The notes under the pieces are model-generated. The model did no database searches, had not been told where the DNA came from, and saw nothing but the letters and a program-made list of their open reading frames with translations. A program made the translations under genes and the position numbers. Positions 1 through 6,685 of a DNA stretch of 8,794 nt are shown piece after piece. This stretch comes from Anaerolineales bacterium UBA1429 (lineage in GTDB: Bacteria > Chloroflexota > Anaerolineae > UBA1429). The stretch is from NCBI GenBank assembly GCA_002329325.1, contig DCTX01000041.1:1-8794 (forward strand), read 5' to 3'. Numbering within the stretch: the stretch's first letter is position 1; each line of letters opens with the position of its first letter.

Positions 1-1923
1 ACCAACTGCACCAACTGCGGCCCCCGCTTTACCATCATCCGCGCCATGCCCTACGATCGGCCCAGCACCACCATGGCCGGTTTCGCCATGTGCCCCGCCT
101 GCGAGGCCGAGTATCATGACCCGGCGAACCGGCGCTTTCACGCCCAACCCAACGCCTGCCCGGTCTGTGGCCCCCACGTGACCTTGAGCGACGGGGCGGG
201 GCGCTCCCTGGCCGAGGGAGACGATGCGCTGCGCCGGGCGGCTGCCCTGTTGCGCCAGGGGGCCATTATCGCCCTCAAGGGGCTGGGGGGCTACCAGCTC
301 GCCTGTGACGCCACCGATCCTGAGGCGGTGGCGCGCCTGCGGCAGCGCAAGCGGCGGCCCCACAAGGCCTTTGCCGTCATGGTGGTGGACCTGGCCGAGG
401 CCGAGAGACACGCCCATCTGGCAGCCGCCGAGGGCGAGCTGCTGACCTCGACGGCGGCTCCCATCGTCCTGGTGCGCGCCCGCAGCGACACGGCCATCGC
501 GCCCCAGGTGGCGCCCGGCCTGGACACCCTGGGGTTGATGCTGCCCTACACGCCGCTGCACCACGTGTTGCTGCGCGACGTGGGTCGTCCCCTGGTGATG
601 ACCAGCGGCAACCTGAGCGAGGAGCCCATCGCGCGGGAGAACGATGAGGCGATGCGGCGCCTGCATGGCATCGCCGATGCCTTCCTGAGCCACAACCGGG
701 GCATCCATTCGCGCTATGATGATAGCGTCTGGTTCGTCGCCGGCGGGGCGCCCCAGCCTGCGCGCCGCGCCAGGGGCTATGCGCCCTTTCCGATCCGTCT
801 GCCCGTGGCCACCCGGCCTCTGCTGGCCCTGGGGCCCGAGCTCAAGGCCACCGTCTGCCTGGCCCGCGATGGCTATGCCTTCCTGAGCCAACACATCGGC
901 GACATGCAGAACGTCGAGACCCACGAGCATTATGCCGAGACCCTGGCTCTCTATCGAGAGCTCTTTGATGTGCGGCCGGAGCTGGCCGCCTGCGACCTGC
1001 ATCCCGATCTCCATACCAGCCGCTTGGCGGGCGAATCGGGGCTGCCGGTGGTGCGCGTGCAGCATCACCATGCTCACCTGGCCTCGTTGCTGGCGGAGCA
1101 CCGCCGCGAGGAGCCCGTCATCGGCGTCGTGTGGGACGGCAACGGCCACGGGTTGGACGGGGCGGTCTGGGGCGGCGAGTTCCTGGTGGGCGACGCGCGG
1201 GGATTCGAGCGGGCGGCCCATCTCGAGTACCTGCCGCTGCCCGGCGGCGACGCGGCCACCGCCAACCCGTACCGCATCGCCTGGGCGTACCTGTGGACCC
1301 TGCTGGGCCGCGACGAGGCCGCCCGCCTGGGCGTCTCGCCGACGGAGCGCGATGCCCTGGCCCACATGGCGGCCAGTGGGCTGCGCACGCCGCGCACCAG
1401 CTCGGCGGGGCGCCTGTTCGACGCCGCCTCCGCGCTCCTGGGCGTGCGCCGCAGCGTGAGCTACGAGGCCCAGGCCGCCATCGAGCTGGAGGCCCTGGCG
1501 CGCCCCGGCGCCCTCCAGACCGCCTATCGTTGGCACGTCGAGACGCAGCCCGGTGTACAGCGTTGGGGCGATACCGCGGGCCTGGTGCGCGAGACCCGCG
1601 TGCTGCGGCTGGCGCCCCTGTTCGCCGACCTGCTGGCGGACCTGGCACAGGGCACGCCTGTCTCCGGCATCGCCCATCGCTTCCACGGCACCATGGCCGA
1701 CCTGATCACGGCGACGTGCGGCGAGCTGCGCGACGCGACGGGCCTGGAGACGGTGGCCCTCACGGGCGGCGTCTTTCAGAACCGGCTGTTGCTGGAGTTG
1801 ATCCTGCCCCGCCTGCGCGAGGCGGGTTTCGGCACGTTGACCCATCGCTTCGCGCCGTGCAACGACGGCGGCGTGGCCCTGGGCCAGGCCCTGGTCGCCC
1901 ATTATCACGATCCCGGGAGGTAA
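1..1923 (+). CDS. hypF: Carbamoyltransferase HypF, [NiFe]-hydrogenase maturation (5' partial)
   Basis: HypF uses carbamoyl phosphate and ATP to make carbamoyl-adenylate and passes the carbamoyl group to the C-terminal cysteine of HypE, the first step of cyanide-ligand synthesis for [NiFe] hydrogenases. The frame is open from base 1, and its first residues (TNCTNCGPRFTII) are already a canonical HypF zinc-finger segment, so the ATG at 46 is internal. 640 residues are visible. Cys pairs at 3/6, 31/34 and 53/56 follow the family spacing CxxC-x24-CxxC-x18-CxxC; the first CxxC and the acylphosphatase domain lie upstream, so about 130 residues are missing. A YrdC-like domain follows (KGLGGYQLACDATD from residue 93; SGNLSEEPI further on). 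Next comes the Kae1-like carbamoyltransferase domain with VQHHHAH at 353-359, LTGGVFQNR at 587-595 and CNDGG near the end. The stop is 5 bases before hypC. Identity is near certain; the true start cannot be seen. Confidence 0.97.
   Translation, partial: TNCTNCGPRFTIIRAMPYDRPSTTMAGFAMCPACEAEYHDPANRRFHAQPNACPVCGPHVTLSDGAGRSLAEGDDALRRAAALLRQGAIIALKGLGGYQLACDATDPEAVARLRQRKRRPHKAFAVMVVDLAEAERHAHLAAAEGELLTSTAAPIVLVRARSDTAIAPQVAPGLDTLGLMLPYTPLHHVLLRDVGRPLVMTSGNLSEEPIARENDEAMRRLHGIADAFLSHNRGIHSRYDDSVWFVAGGAPQPARRARGYAPFPIRLPVATRPLLALGPELKATVCLARDGYAFLSQHIGDMQNVETHEHYAETLALYRELFDVRPELAACDLHPDLHTSRLAGESGLPVVRVQHHHAHLASLLAEHRREEPVIGVVWDGNGHGLDGAVWGGEFLVGDARGFERAAHLEYLPLPGGDAATANPYRIAWAYLWTLLGRDEAARLGVSPTERDALAHMAASGLRTPRTSSAGRLFDAASALLGVRRSVSYEAQAAIELEALARPGALQTAYRWHVETQPGVQRWGDTAGLVRETRVLRLAPLFADLLADLAQGTPVSGIAHRFHGTMADLITATCGELRDATGLETVALTGGVFQNRLLLELILPRLREAGFGTLTHRFAPCNDGGVALGQALVAHYHDPGR
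1915..1920 (+). promoter_or_regulatory. Ribosome binding site of hypC, at the end of hypF
   Basis: GGGAGG lies directly before the hypF stop codon TAA (1921-1923) and 8 bases before the hypC ATG at 1929. It fixes the hypC start, although that reading frame stays open far upstream inside hypF. Its position inside the hypF coding region suggests that ribosomes finishing hypF help initiation on hypC (inference). Confidence 0.75.
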
Positions 1924-1928
1924 TTCCC

Positions 1929-2192
1929 ATGTGTTTGGCCGTTCCCGTTCGTATCATCGAGATCGAGGGCCAGGTGGCCCGGGTGGAGCTGGGGGGCGTG
2001 CTGCGCGAGATCAGCATCGTGCTGACCCCCGAAGCCCAGGTCGGCGACTATGTCCTGATCCACACCGGCTTTGCCATCAGCCTGCTGAATGAAGAAGAGG
2101 CCCAGGAGACGCTGCGGCTCTTTGCCGAGCTGGAGGAGGCAGAAGCGCAACTGGACGCCGAGGCAGGCGAGGCCGGAGCCGGCGCTGCATGA
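1929..2192 (+). CDS. hypC: Hydrogenase maturation chaperone HypC/HupF family
   Basis: HypC is a small cytoplasmic chaperone that, with HypD, carries the iron atom receiving CN and CO ligands and delivers it to the hydrogenase large-subunit precursor. The 87-residue product begins MCLAVPVRI; Cys2, exposed after removal of Met1, is the essential conserved residue of the family. It is followed by the usual small OB-like beta domain, with VGDYVLIHTGFAI at residues 38-50 and the acidic helix NEEEAQETLRLF at 54-65. The last 15 or so residues are a low-complexity Ala/Glu/Gly tail that I do not recognise as a family feature. The frame is open far upstream in hypF, but the Cys2 motif and the strong GGGAGG site fix the start at 1929. 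The stop TGA overlaps the hypD ATG (ATGA at 2189-2192), which points to translational coupling. The known HypC-HypD complex fits this arrangement. Confidence 0.97.
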   Translation: MCLAVPVRIIEIEGQVARVELGGVLREISIVLTPEAQVGDYVLIHTGFAISLLNEEEAQETLRLFAELEEAEAQLDAEAGEAGAGAA

Positions 2193-3298
2193 CGTATATC
2201 CAGGAGTTCCGCAACCCAACCGCCGCTCGCCGCCTCATCGAGCGCATCCATGCCTTGGGGGACGGCGCACCCATCCGCGTGATGGAGTTCTGCGGCGGCC
2301 ACACCCACGCCATCATGCGCTACGGCCTGCGCGAGGCCCTGGCGCCGGCGGTGGAGTTGCTCTCCGGGCCGGGCTGCCCCGTGTGCGTCTCGGCCAGCAG
2401 CGACATTGACCAGGCCATCGAGCTATGCCTGCGGCCGGGGGTGACGGTGGCCACTTTTGGCGACATGATCCGGGTGCCCGGCAGCCGCACGAGCCTGCAG
2501 GGCGCTCGGGCCCAGGGCGGCGATGTGCGCGTGGTCTACTCGGCGCTGGATGCGCTGGAGCTGGCCCGCAACTTGCCCCAGCGCCAGGTGGTGATGCTGG
2601 GCATCGGCTTTGAGACCACCGCTCCCACCGTGGCGGCGGCGGCCGCCCAGGCCCGCGCCGAGGGGCTGCCCAACTGGAGCGTCTATTCCATGCACAAGCT
2701 CACCGACCCGGCCATGCGCGCCATCCTGGATGCCGGCGAGGTGCGGCTGGACGCCGTCTTGGGGCCGGGGCATGTGGCCGCCATCACCGGCTGGCAGGCC
2801 TGGGAGTTCCTGCCCCGCGAGTATGCCGTCCCCTGCGCCGTCTCGGGTTTCGAGCCTACGGACATATTGCAGGCCGTGCTGGCCCTGGTAGAGTGCTGCC
2901 GCCAGGGGACGCCCCAGGTGCTCAACGCCTACGGCCGGGGCGTCACCGCCCAGGGCAACACCGTGGCGCAGGCGCTCATGGGCCGGGTGTTCCGCGTGGC
3001 CCACGCTGCCTGGCGCGGCATCGGCCTGATCCCCGCCAGCGGCCTGGCCCTTGCGCCCGACTATGCCGACCTGGACGCCCGCCGCCGCTTTGATCTGCCC
3101 GACGTGACGGATGGCCCCCTGGATGCCGAGGCGGCCCTCGGTTGCCGCTGCGGCGAGGTGCTGCGCGGCGTCACCCTGCCGCCCGAGTGCCCCCTGTTCG
3201 GCAGCGCGTGCACGCCGGCGCACCCTGTGGGTCCGTGCATGGTCTCCGCCGAGGGCGCCTGCGCCGCCCACTACCGCTATGGAAGGAGCGCGGCATGA
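2189..3298 (+). CDS. hypD: Hydrogenase maturation protein HypD (iron-sulfur scaffold)
   Basis: HypD is the [4Fe-4S] protein that, in complex with HypC, is the platform on which the Fe(CN)2CO unit of [NiFe] hydrogenase is built. The product has 369 residues, the usual family length. Conserved blocks in order are MEFCGGHTHAI with Cys35 and His38, SGPGCPVCV with Cys63 and Cys66 (the redox/iron-binding cysteines of the family), GDMIRVPGS at 91-99, GFETTAPT at 140-147, then SMHKL, LGPGHVAAITG and VSGFEP. The C-terminal iron-sulfur domain has six cysteines (319, 321, 334, 341, 350, 358), four of which should bind the cluster. The start ATG overlaps the hypC stop. The stop TGA in turn overlaps the hypE ATG, placing hypD in the middle of a tightly coupled series. 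No unusual residue or disruption was seen. Confidence 0.98.
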   Translation: MTYIQEFRNPTAARRLIERIHALGDGAPIRVMEFCGGHTHAIMRYGLREALAPAVELLSGPGCPVCVSASSDIDQAIELCLRPGVTVATFGDMIRVPGSRTSLQGARAQGGDVRVVYSALDALELARNLPQRQVVMLGIGFETTAPTVAAAAAQARAEGLPNWSVYSMHKLTDPAMRAILDAGEVRLDAVLGPGHVAAITGWQAWEFLPREYAVPCAVSGFEPTDILQAVLALVECCRQGTPQVLNAYGRGVTAQGNTVAQALMGRVFRVAHAAWRGIGLIPASGLALAPDYADLDARRRFDLPDVTDGPLDAEAALGCRCGEVLRGVTLPPECPLFGSACTPAHPVGPCMVSAEGACAAHYRYGRSAA

Positions 3299-4317
3299 CC
3301 CGCGACCATATCGTGCTGATGGCCCACGGCAGCGGCGGCATCCTGAGTCACGAGCTGATCCGCGACGTCTTTGTGCGGCACCTGGGCAACGACGCTCTGG
3401 ATGGCATGGAGGATGCCGCCCTGCTCGCCGCCAACGGGCCGGCGGATGGCGCCTGGGCCATGACCACCGACTCGTTCGTGGTCAAGCCCCTGGTCTTCCC
3501 CGGCGGAGATATCGGCAAGCTGGCCGTATGCGGCACCGTCAACGACTTGGCCATGCGCGGCGCCCGGCCCCTCTATCTCACAGCGGGGTTCATCCTGGAG
3601 GAGGGGCTGCCCCTGGCCGACCTGGAGCGCATCGTCGGCTCGATGGCGGCGGCGGCCCGCGAGGCGGGGGTCCAGATCGTGGCGGGCGATACCAAGGTGG
3701 TGGAGCGGGGCAGCGGCGATGGCGTGTTCATCAACACGGCGGGTCTGGGCTTTGTCGCGCCCGGCGTCCGCGTGTCGGCGGCCAACGCCCGCCCCGGCGA
3801 TGTGGTGCTGTTGAGCGGCGCCGTAGGCGACCATGGCCTGGCGATCATGACGCGGCGAGAGGGTTTGCGTTTCGAGACGCCCCTGGAGAGCGACTGCGCC
3901 CCGCTGAACGGCCTGGTGGCCGAGATGCTGGCCGTCTGCCCGGAGGTGCACGTCCTGCGCGATCCCACCCGGGGCGGGTTGGCCACGGCCCTCAACGAGC
4001 TGGCCGAGAGCTCGCAGGTGGGCATCGCCCTGAGCGAGGGTCAGATCCCGGTGCATCCCGCGGTGGCCGCCGCCAGCGAGTTGCTGGGGCTGGACCCGCT
4101 GTATGTGGCCAACGAGGGCAAGTTGATCGCCATCGCCCCGGAGGCCTATGCCGGCGCGTTGCTGGCGGCCATGCGCGGCCACCGCTACGGCCGAGAGGCG
4201 GCCCTCATCGGCCACGTGGTGAGCGCGCACCCCGGCCGCGTGGTGCTGGAGACGGAGCTGGGCACCCGCCGCCTGCTCGACATGCTCAGCGGCGAGCAGT
4301 TGCCGCGGATCTGCTAG
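3295..4317 (+). CDS. hypE: Carbamoyl dehydratase HypE, hydrogenase maturation
   Basis: HypE receives a carbamoyl group from HypF on its C-terminal cysteine and dehydrates it with ATP to a thiocyanate, the CN donor for the HypC-HypD iron. The 340-residue product belongs to the PurM-like ATP-binding superfamily. It shows MAHGSGG at residues 9-15, MEDAALL at 38-44, TTDSFVV at 57-63, GTVNDLAMRGARP at 80-92, AGDTKVVERGSGDG, RDPTRGGLATALNELA and ANEGKL, and ends in PRIC, with Cys340 as the carbamoyl acceptor. The frame is open further upstream within hypD, but the ATG at 3295 gives the normal N-terminus. It is preceded by a GGAAGGAG site (3281-3288) and overlaps the hypD stop as ATGA. All active features are intact, so together with HypF the cyanide branch appears complete. 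Confidence 0.98.
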   Translation: MTRDHIVLMAHGSGGILSHELIRDVFVRHLGNDALDGMEDAALLAANGPADGAWAMTTDSFVVKPLVFPGGDIGKLAVCGTVNDLAMRGARPLYLTAGFILEEGLPLADLERIVGSMAAAAREAGVQIVAGDTKVVERGSGDGVFINTAGLGFVAPGVRVSAANARPGDVVLLSGAVGDHGLAIMTRREGLRFETPLESDCAPLNGLVAEMLAVCPEVHVLRDPTRGGLATALNELAESSQVGIALSEGQIPVHPAVAAASELLGLDPLYVANEGKLIAIAPEAYAGALLAAMRGHRYGREAALIGHVVSAHPGRVVLETELGTRRLLDMLSGEQLPRIC

Positions 4318-4363
4318 GGGCGTTCTGCCCTTCATTTCAAGGCTAGAGGGAGAGCGATAACGC

Positions 4364-5581
4364 ATGGAAAACGACGCCCGCAAGACACTGATCGGCGAGG
4401 CCATCGGGCACGCCCTGCACGACACCTGGTTCGGCGTGACGCCGGTGTTGCTGGCCGCCATCAGCACGCCCCTGGCCCTTAGCAACTCGGATATCGGCCT
4501 GATCCTGCTGCTCTACCAGGCCGTGTCCTCCATCACCCAGCCTCTCTTCGGAAGGCTGGCCGAGCGAGTAGGCGGGCGCGTCCTGGCGGTGGGATCCATC
4601 CTCTGGACGACGCTGCTCTTCACCGGCACCCTGTTTGCGCCCACCAAGCTCCTGCTGGGCGCCTGCATCGCCCTGGCCGGGTTCGGCTCGGGCGCCTTTC
4701 ATCCCCAGGGCACGGCCAACTCGACCATCGCGGGCGGGCGGCGCTATGGCGCCACGGCGGCCTCGCTGTTCTTCTTTGGCGGCATGCTGGGCACCGCCTT
4801 CCTGGGCTCGGCCCTGGGCGGGTTCCTCATCGGCCAGTTTGGCCGCCAGTCATTGGTGAGCATCTCGCTGCTGGTGGTCGTGCTGACCGTGACGATCGTG
4901 CGGCGCATGGTGCCCCAGGATCTGAGCCAGGCCCATCCCCACGAGCAGCCCGCCGGTGGCCAGCCGCGCGCCCAGGCCGCCCAGGGCGCCATCTGGGCGA
5001 TCATCGTCGTCCTGTTCGCCGCCATCGCCTTCCGCTCGCTGGCGCAACACACCCTCAACACCTATTTCCCCAAGCTCCAGCAGGACCTGGGCGTGGCCCC
5101 CGCCATCTATGGCCTCCTGCTCTCCCTGTTCCTGGCGGCCAACGCCACCGGCGGCGTCTTGGGTTCGTTCCTGGGCGATCGCATCGGCTTCCGGCAGATC
5201 CTGGTTACCTCGATGCTGCTCACGGCGCTCTTCCTGTTCCTGGCCATGCGCGTCGAGGGCCTGCCCGGGCAGATCTGCTTTGTGCTGACGGGCCTCTTCC
5301 TGGGGCCATCCCACACCCTGCTGATCGTCTCGGGCCAGCGGCGCTTTCCGCAACGCATGGCCATGATGTCCGGCATCCTGCTGGGGTTCACCTTTGTGAG
5401 CGGGGCAGGGGGGGCCTGGCTGCTGGGCCTTCTGGCGGACCGCGTCGGCCTGGGGGCCGTCCTCGGGTGGCTGCCCATCTCGCTGGTGGCGGGGGCCGTG
5501 TGCGCCCTGATCGCCGTGCCGCACCAGCGGCCCGTGACCGAAGAGGCGCCCGAGCCCGCCACGCTGGAGCAGGCGCCCTAG
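4364..5581 (+). CDS. Major facilitator superfamily transporter, fosmidomycin-resistance (Fsr)-like
   Basis: This is an inner-membrane transporter of 405 residues. Twelve hydrophobic segments are visible as two blocks of six, separated by a hydrophilic central loop (about residues 181-208, rich in Pro, Gln and Ala) and followed by a short acidic tail. Several patches resemble E. coli Fsr as I recall it: GHALHD near residue 15, YQAVSSITQPLFGRLAERVG at 51-70 (including an MFS motif A-like loop), GSGAFHPQG at 108-116, and MMSGILLGFTF at 334-344 followed by LLGLLADRVG. The family includes drug exporters, but the substrate here cannot be read from sequence. An AGAGGGAGAG ribosome site (4345-4354) supports the ATG. 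The gene follows hypE after 46 bases with no clear promoter between and is followed by a terminator, so it is probably the last gene of the hyp transcript. Family membership is firm; a link to hydrogenase or metal handling is speculative. Confidence 0.88.
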   Translation: MENDARKTLIGEAIGHALHDTWFGVTPVLLAAISTPLALSNSDIGLILLLYQAVSSITQPLFGRLAERVGGRVLAVGSILWTTLLFTGTLFAPTKLLLGACIALAGFGSGAFHPQGTANSTIAGGRRYGATAASLFFFGGMLGTAFLGSALGGFLIGQFGRQSLVSISLLVVVLTVTIVRRMVPQDLSQAHPHEQPAGGQPRAQAAQGAIWAIIVVLFAAIAFRSLAQHTLNTYFPKLQQDLGVAPAIYGLLLSLFLAANATGGVLGSFLGDRIGFRQILVTSMLLTALFLFLAMRVEGLPGQICFVLTGLFLGPSHTLLIVSGQRRFPQRMAMMSGILLGFTFVSGAGGAWLLGLLADRVGLGAVLGWLPISLVAGAVCALIAVPHQRPVTEEAPEPATLEQAP

Positions 5582-5600
5582 CATAGGACTCACAGTACAG

Positions 5601-5635
5601 AAACCCGCCGGAGGCGAGCCTCCGGCGGGTTTTTT
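5601..5635 (+). terminator. Intrinsic terminator between convergent operons
   Basis: A perfect 14-bp inverted repeat (5601-5614 with 5619-5632) closes a CGAG tetraloop; the stem core is CCCGCCGGAGG. On the + strand it is followed by a T run (5630-5635), the classic rho-independent form, ending the hyp-transporter transcript 19 bases after its last stop codon. On the - strand the same hairpin follows the isocitrate dehydrogenase stop by 19 bases, but only three T residues follow it, so termination in that direction should be weaker. It probably serves both operons. Confidence 0.93.
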
Positions 5636-5651
5636 GTGGAGCGATGCAGGT

Positions 5652-6671
5652 CTAGAGCGCCGCGATGATGGCGTCCGCCATCTCCTGGGTGCCCACGGCG
5701 GTGGGGTCATCGCGGGTGGCCTTGAGGTCATAGGTGACCTGGCGTCCCTCGGCGATCACCTGGGCTACCGCGGCCTCGACCCGGTCGGCGGCGGCGCGCT
5801 CGCCCAGATGGCGCAACATGAGGGCCCCGCACAGGATGGTGGCCGTGGGGTTGACGCGGTTCTGGCCGGCGTACTTGGGCGCGGAGCCGTGCACCGGCTC
5901 AAAGACAGCGATCTCATCGCCGATGTTGGCACCGGGCGAGACGCCCAGGCCGCCCACCAGCCCCGAGCACAGGTCGCTGACGATATCGCCGTACAGGTTG
6001 GGCAGCACCAGCACATCGTATTCGTGGGGCCGCTGCACGAGCTGCATGCAGGCGTTGTCCACGATGCGATCGTTGAAGGCGATCTCGGGGTATTCCGCCG
6101 CCACCTCCTGAGCCACCCGCAAGAAGAGGCCGTCGGTGGCCTTGAGGATGTTGGCCTTGTGGATGGCGGTGACGAGCTTGCGGCCATGCTCGCGGGCATA
6201 GTTGAAGGCAAAGCGCACGATCCGCTCGGTGGCCCGCCGGGTGATGATGCGGATGGACTCGGCGGCCTGACCGGGGATCACGTCGTGCTCGATGCCTGCA
6301 TAGAGGCACTCGGTGTTCTCGCGCACGATGATCAGGTCGATGTCGTCATAGCGCGAGGCGACGCCGGTGATGGTTCTGGCGGGGCGCAGGTTGGCGTAGA
6401 GATCCAGGGCCTTGCGCAGCGAGACGTTGACGCTGCGAAAGCCGGTGCCGATGGGCGTGGTGACGGGGCCCTTGATGCCCACGCGGTTGCGCCGGATCGA
6501 ATCCAGCACGGGCTCGGGCAGGGGCGTGCCGTACTCGGCGATGACGGCCTCTCCGGCCTGCTGCACGTCCCACTCGATGGCGACGCCCGTGGCGTCCACC
6601 ACGCGGCGCATGGCCTGGGTGACCTCGGCGCCGATGCCGTCGCCGGGGATCAGGGTAACGGGATAGCTCAT
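5652..6671 (-). CDS. icd: Isocitrate dehydrogenase, short form with NADP-type coenzyme residues
   Basis: This cytoplasmic enzyme oxidatively decarboxylates isocitrate to 2-oxoglutarate. The 339-residue beta-decarboxylating dehydrogenase starts MSYPVTLIPGDGIG and lacks the extra segments of the 416-residue E. coli enzyme. Substrate residues match isocitrate rather than isopropylmalate enzymes: Ser80 and Asn82 in SVNVSLRK, Arg86, Arg96, Arg117, Tyr124 (YAGIEH), Lys172 (HKANIL), and the metal-binding Asp205, Asp229 and Asp233 (NLYGDIVSD). The overall body resembles mitochondrial IDH3 (DLYANLRP, NLYGDIVSDLCSGLVGGLG). The coenzyme loop, however, reads HGSAPKYAGQ: Lys266 and Tyr267 match E. coli Lys344/Tyr345, and Tyr314 matches Tyr391, which favour NADP; E. 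coli Arg395 corresponds to Ala318. The start is supported by a GAGAAGGAG site overlapping the aconitase stop 13 bases upstream. Homoisocitrate or isopropylmalate dehydrogenase is less likely given the SxN motif and the aconitase neighbour. Confidence 0.9.
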   Translation of the reverse strand: MSYPVTLIPGDGIGAEVTQAMRRVVDATGVAIEWDVQQAGEAVIAEYGTPLPEPVLDSIRRNRVGIKGPVTTPIGTGFRSVNVSLRKALDLYANLRPARTITGVASRYDDIDLIIVRENTECLYAGIEHDVIPGQAAESIRIITRRATERIVRFAFNYAREHGRKLVTAIHKANILKATDGLFLRVAQEVAAEYPEIAFNDRIVDNACMQLVQRPHEYDVLVLPNLYGDIVSDLCSGLVGGLGVSPGANIGDEIAVFEPVHGSAPKYAGQNRVNPTATILCGALMLRHLGERAAADRVEAAVAQVIAEGRQVTYDLKATRDDPTAVGTQEMADAIIAAL

Positions 6672-6676
6672 GTTGG

Positions 6677-6685
6677 CTCCTTCTC
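6677..6685 (-). promoter_or_regulatory. Ribosome binding site of the isocitrate dehydrogenase gene
   Basis: On the - strand GAGAAGGAG ends 5 bases before the ATG at 6671. Its first base is the last base of the aconitase TAG stop codon, so re-initiation by ribosomes finishing aconitase is plausible (inference). It supports co-expression of the two enzymes. Confidence 0.7.

Noticed and set aside
1131..1928. Upstream extension of the hypC frame, giving a possible 353-aa protein
   Set aside because: The extension is out of frame inside hypF and has no HypC-like sequence. The MCLAVP start at 1929 with its ribosome site is decisive.
3111..4346. Open frame of 411 codons on the + strand overlapping hypD's end and hypE
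   Set aside because: It is the alternative frame of hypE, with Arg/Pro/Gly/Ala-rich low complexity and no motif, while hypE is intact in its own frame.
3277..4485. Open frame of 402 codons on the - strand opposite hypE and the transporter start
   Set aside because: It crosses two well-supported + strand genes and the gap between them, with a low-complexity product and no conserved motif. I treat it as an artefact of high GC.
5652..6671. 3-isopropylmalate or homoisocitrate dehydrogenase as the product
   Set aside because: The substrate loop has the Ser-x-Asn pattern of isocitrate dehydrogenases and the gene is paired with an aconitase. No leucine-pathway genes are nearby.
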